Assembly (NCBI GenBank): GCA_903953895.1
Contig: CAJBLH010000027.1
Span: 26,588 to 90,587, forward strand
Source of the DNA: an uncultured Desulfobacteraceae bacterium
GTDB lineage: Bacteria > Desulfobacterota > Desulfobacteria > Desulfobacterales > Desulfatirhabdiaceae
Length of the DNA: 64,000 bases
Reading direction: 5' to 3'
The notes below the pieces were generated by a model. The model made no database searches. It had not been told where the DNA came from and saw nothing but the letters and a program-made list of their open reading frames with translations. Positions 61,307 through 64,000 of the stretch are shown here, piece after piece; position 1 is the stretch's first letter, and every line of letters starts with the position of its first letter. A program made the position numbers and the translations under genes.

Positions 61307-63334
61307 TTAGCTGGATTTGCCAAAAATGAAAGCTTCCTGCCGGGCGAGCTCTTTTCTCAACTGCATATTTTTCGCTACCAATTGCCTCCGATTCAGACCG
61401 GGCACTGTCACATCCTTGCGCACATCCCCCGTCCTGAAATCGACGAGGTTGATTTGTTCGATGGGGTCAGATTTCAGGCAGTAGAGCTCCCATTCATCAG
61501 GTTCAGGTTCGTCGTCTCTGGGGTCCACATAGCGGACAATCTTCCAGTCTCCGGTACACAAGGCTCTCACGTTGTTAGGTTGCCTAACCGTTCCGGATGC
61601 CAAGGGATAGCCATTGGCCCTCTCATCATCAACTTTTTGGAGAAATAGATTAAACTGGTCCATCCTCTTTTGATCTTCCCAAAGGGAATCACCGGGTTCG
61701 GTGACCATGTCATTGGTCATGTAAAAAACACCTGTTCGTGGTCTTCCGTCAGGCCCAGGTATGTCTCCATATCTTCTTCCTTTTAGATGAGCCACCAAAT
61801 TAGCTCCCACAAAAGGTCTCACTACTGACTTGCCATGAATGGCTTCCATTTTATGCCTCAAATCCGATTCCTTATATCCGGCAAGGGCCACCAATGTCGG
61901 CGCAACATCAATGGAGCTTGTTGGTTGAAGAATTTCCCTCATCTCATATGGGTTTTTATTGATGAGAGGGGAAGATATGACCATCGGCACTCTTATCATC
62001 TCTTCATAGGCGCTGTGAAACTTCTGAATCATTCCCCCATGCGCCCCCGCCATCTCACCATGGTCAGAGAGGAAAACGACAATAGTGTTCTCTGTGAGCC
62101 TGTTGTCGTCAAGAGCCTGCAATATTTTACTGAGCTGACGATCCGCCAGATACTGACAATAATAATAAAACTGGTTAAAAGCCAGGGACCAGGTTGAGGC
62201 ATTTTCTCCCTGAAGCTGAAATGGGTAAGGCGATGGAATTCCAGGCATGTCGGATTCCTGCTGTGACTGGATCGCAAGCCCAAACTTAAGAGAATAGTCA
62301 TACTGACACCTTGGCTTATCGGTAAGAGACTCCTCAAAGGTAGGCGGCAAAGAGCAGTTGTCTTGAGGAAAGCCATCCAGATTCAAGTCCACCACAAGTC
62401 CCTGGTTTTTCAAAATGTTTTCTATGCAGTTGTAATCATCCTCATTCATCGGAGGAGGACAGGGGAGGCTTGTTTCGCCTTTGGCGGGGATTCCCGGCGG
62501 AGGAGGATAATCAGTCCAGGGAACAACCCCATGGTAGTCAGGGTTGTCCGGGTTTTCAGGGAGTTGCCAGTGAATGGGCCAACTGCCGTTGTCATGAGGG
62601 TTTACCAGCGAGCCTACTGCAAGCCATGGCTTACCGGATTGATCCTCTCCCTTTGTTTTAAGAAAGTCAACCACATTGTCCGCGAAGCCGACGTCTCGAT
62701 AGACCCCCAAATTCTCAGGTCCGCCACGGTGAGGATCAGGACATGCGCTATCCGAATCTAAAAACCCGAAAAGCTTAAGATAATCAGGTGCGTCAGGATA
62801 GGATACATGCCATTTGCCAAAATAATGTGTGGAGTAGCCCATAGCCAGAAACCAATCGCCAATAGTCGGCATGCCATCGGGGTCAAGCCATGTCATATCT
62901 TCGGGGATTTTGAACATTCCATCCGTAGCATCGACACCGGTTACATTCGGGTATTGGCCCGTCATTATAGAAGTCCTGCTGGGTGTGCAAGCGGAAGAAA
63001 CGGTATAGTGGGTTCTCATGACAACAGCATTTTGTCTTAATCGTAAAAAACCAGGGAAACACTGGGTGAAGGGATTGTCTGGAGAGATCGTCTTCTGAAA
63101 ACCAAGAATCTCCTTAAGTTCCTGTACCAAACCCTCGCCAGCGCCGTAGCCCTGTGGCGGCATATGCTGCTGATCCACCATGATCAGCAATATGTTCGGA
63201 TGGGATTGTTCGTGATCCTTATCCTTCTTTCCGGAACGGCCGAAAACTTCATCAGTGCCAGCAATTACGCCAAGCAGAGCGGCAGCAGAAATTTTACTAG
63301 AACGCTCGATGAATTCCCTACGCGTAATCTTCAT
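61307..63334 (-). CDS. Cys-type sulfatase (alkaline phosphatase superfamily) with Tat-like N-terminus
   Basis: NILLIMVDQQHMP; YTVSSACTPSRTSIMTGQYP (CxPxR); VVFLSDHGEMAGAHG; MKITRREFIERSSKISAAALLGVIAG. Confidence 0.9.
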   Translation of the reverse strand: MKITRREFIERSSKISAAALLGVIAGTDEVFGRSGKKDKDHEQSHPNILLIMVDQQHMPPQGYGAGEGLVQELKEILGFQKTISPDNPFTQCFPGFLRLRQNAVVMRTHYTVSSACTPSRTSIMTGQYPNVTGVDATDGMFKIPEDMTWLDPDGMPTIGDWFLAMGYSTHYFGKWHVSYPDAPDYLKLFGFLDSDSACPDPHRGGPENLGVYRDVGFADNVVDFLKTKGEDQSGKPWLAVGSLVNPHDNGSWPIHWQLPENPDNPDYHGVVPWTDYPPPPGIPAKGETSLPCPPPMNEDDYNCIENILKNQGLVVDLNLDGFPQDNCSLPPTFEESLTDKPRCQYDYSLKFGLAIQSQQESDMPGIPSPYPFQLQGENASTWSLAFNQFYYYCQYLADRQLSKILQALDDNRLTENTIVVFLSDHGEMAGAHGGMIQKFHSAYEEMIRVPMVISSPLINKNPYEMREILQPTSSIDVAPTLVALAGYKESDLRHKMEAIHGKSVVRPFVGANLVAHLKGRRYGDIPGPDGRPRTGVFYMTNDMVTEPGDSLWEDQKRMDQFNLFLQKVDDERANGYPLASGTVRQPNNVRALCTGDWKIVRYVDPRDDEPEPDEWELYCLKSDPIEQINLVDFRTGDVRKDVTVPGLNRRQLVAKNMQLRKELARQEAFIFGKSS

Positions 63335-63634
63335 GAGACTGTTCTCCTTTCTTTTGCGTTGGACAATAACGATTCCCAAAATTATCAGGTCCAAATACTT
63401 CCGAAAATGTACGAGATTTTCAGCGGCTGTTGAGTTGTGAATCACCTGCGATATCACGCGGCAGTTCCTGCCCGATTATGCATTCAGCCATACTGATTTC
63501 ATTTGCCATGGTTATATTATTCATCATGGATGAACAGTTATTTGATCGGATGTTTTCGCCTATCATACCAGATTGAAACCTGCACGCACAACCAAGAAAC
63601 TATAGACTTTCAGAAAATTTATTTCGCAAGGCAA

Positions 63635-63696
63635 CAGGGAGGGAATAGGCCTTTTTCGGCCATTCCCGACCGATAACGCAGCGAAATTATTTTTCT
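63635..63696. repeat. Hairpin-containing dispersed repeat, copy 2
   Basis: AGGGAGGGAATAGGCCTTTTTCGGCCATTCCCGACCGATAACGCAGCG...TTTTTCT; related to 4630-4692. Confidence 0.6.
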
Positions 63697-64000
63697 GTGC
63701 GGCCGGGCAAGGTTGCGTGTTTTAGCGGGTGTGAAGCCCGCCCCGGAAGGAATAGCCATCCACCGGGTAGCGAGTTCTTGGACAAGAGGGGGTGACCTTT
63801 TGAGTTAAGCGTAGAACAGCGAGCCGGCAGGCCGTAAGCTGTAAAGCTGAAGTGATAGAGCCTCGAAATAATTATTCACGGGAAAGATGACGCTGTGGAA
63901 ATTGCGGAAATCAATAAGAAATCAGCGCAAAGTGGCGAGTTGGTGGATTTTCCCCGGGGTCTGAGAGCATGGCATGTCGGATATAGCGAACACGTGGTAA
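63697..64000 (+). mobile_element. 5' portion of a bacterial group II intron (domain I), truncated by the window end
   Basis: Starts GTGCGGCCGGGCAAGG (GUGYG consensus) and continues with CGGGTGTGAAGCCCGCC...GGGGTCTGAGAGCATGGCATGTCGGATATAGCGAACACGTGG, typical of intron RNA; no ORF. Confidence 0.75.

Noticed and set aside
1-64000. CRISPR arrays, rRNA genes, complete prophage or complete IS elements
   Set aside because: No regularly spaced repeats, rRNA signatures, phage structural genes or intact transposase were seen by eye.

Overview
The window looks like a chromosomal segment from a Gram-negative bacterium, probably Desulfobacterota judging from gene content and order; this is an inference and no search was run. 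Most of it is dense housekeeping sequence: aroE; split purH; recC-recB-recD; lysS; a lolC/E-lolD-bamA-skp-lpxD-fabZ-lpxA-(Gfo/Idh/MocA)-lpxB-msbA-PAP2-GT2 envelope cluster; uvrA-alaS-recA; kdsA-kdsC-lptC-lptA-lptB-rpoN-hpf-ptsN-rapZ-PTS IIA; and gap-tpiA-secG-tRNA-Leu(GAG). Accessory or decayed sequence is concentrated at about 4.35-12.3 kb and 60-64 kb. The best candidate for unusual biology is a two-gene unit at 6.2-7.8 kb. It pairs a stand-alone cobalamin-binding protein carrying the Wx9EH signature of CarH-type photoreceptors with a GGEEF diguanylate cyclase that keeps its I-site. Other items worth a second look: the 5' end of a group II intron at the right edge, preceded by a hairpin repeat that also occurs about 59 kb away; a collapsed type I R-M remnant fused into one frame; a frameshifted radC; a translationally coupled HlyD/CDF-like/unknown trio; a tandem CxxH..CxxC protein; and several gene remnants (VapC, Rpn-type nuclease, thpR, and a YYC..GYYP..CP.GW protein). 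I do not see a clearly new multi-gene defence system.
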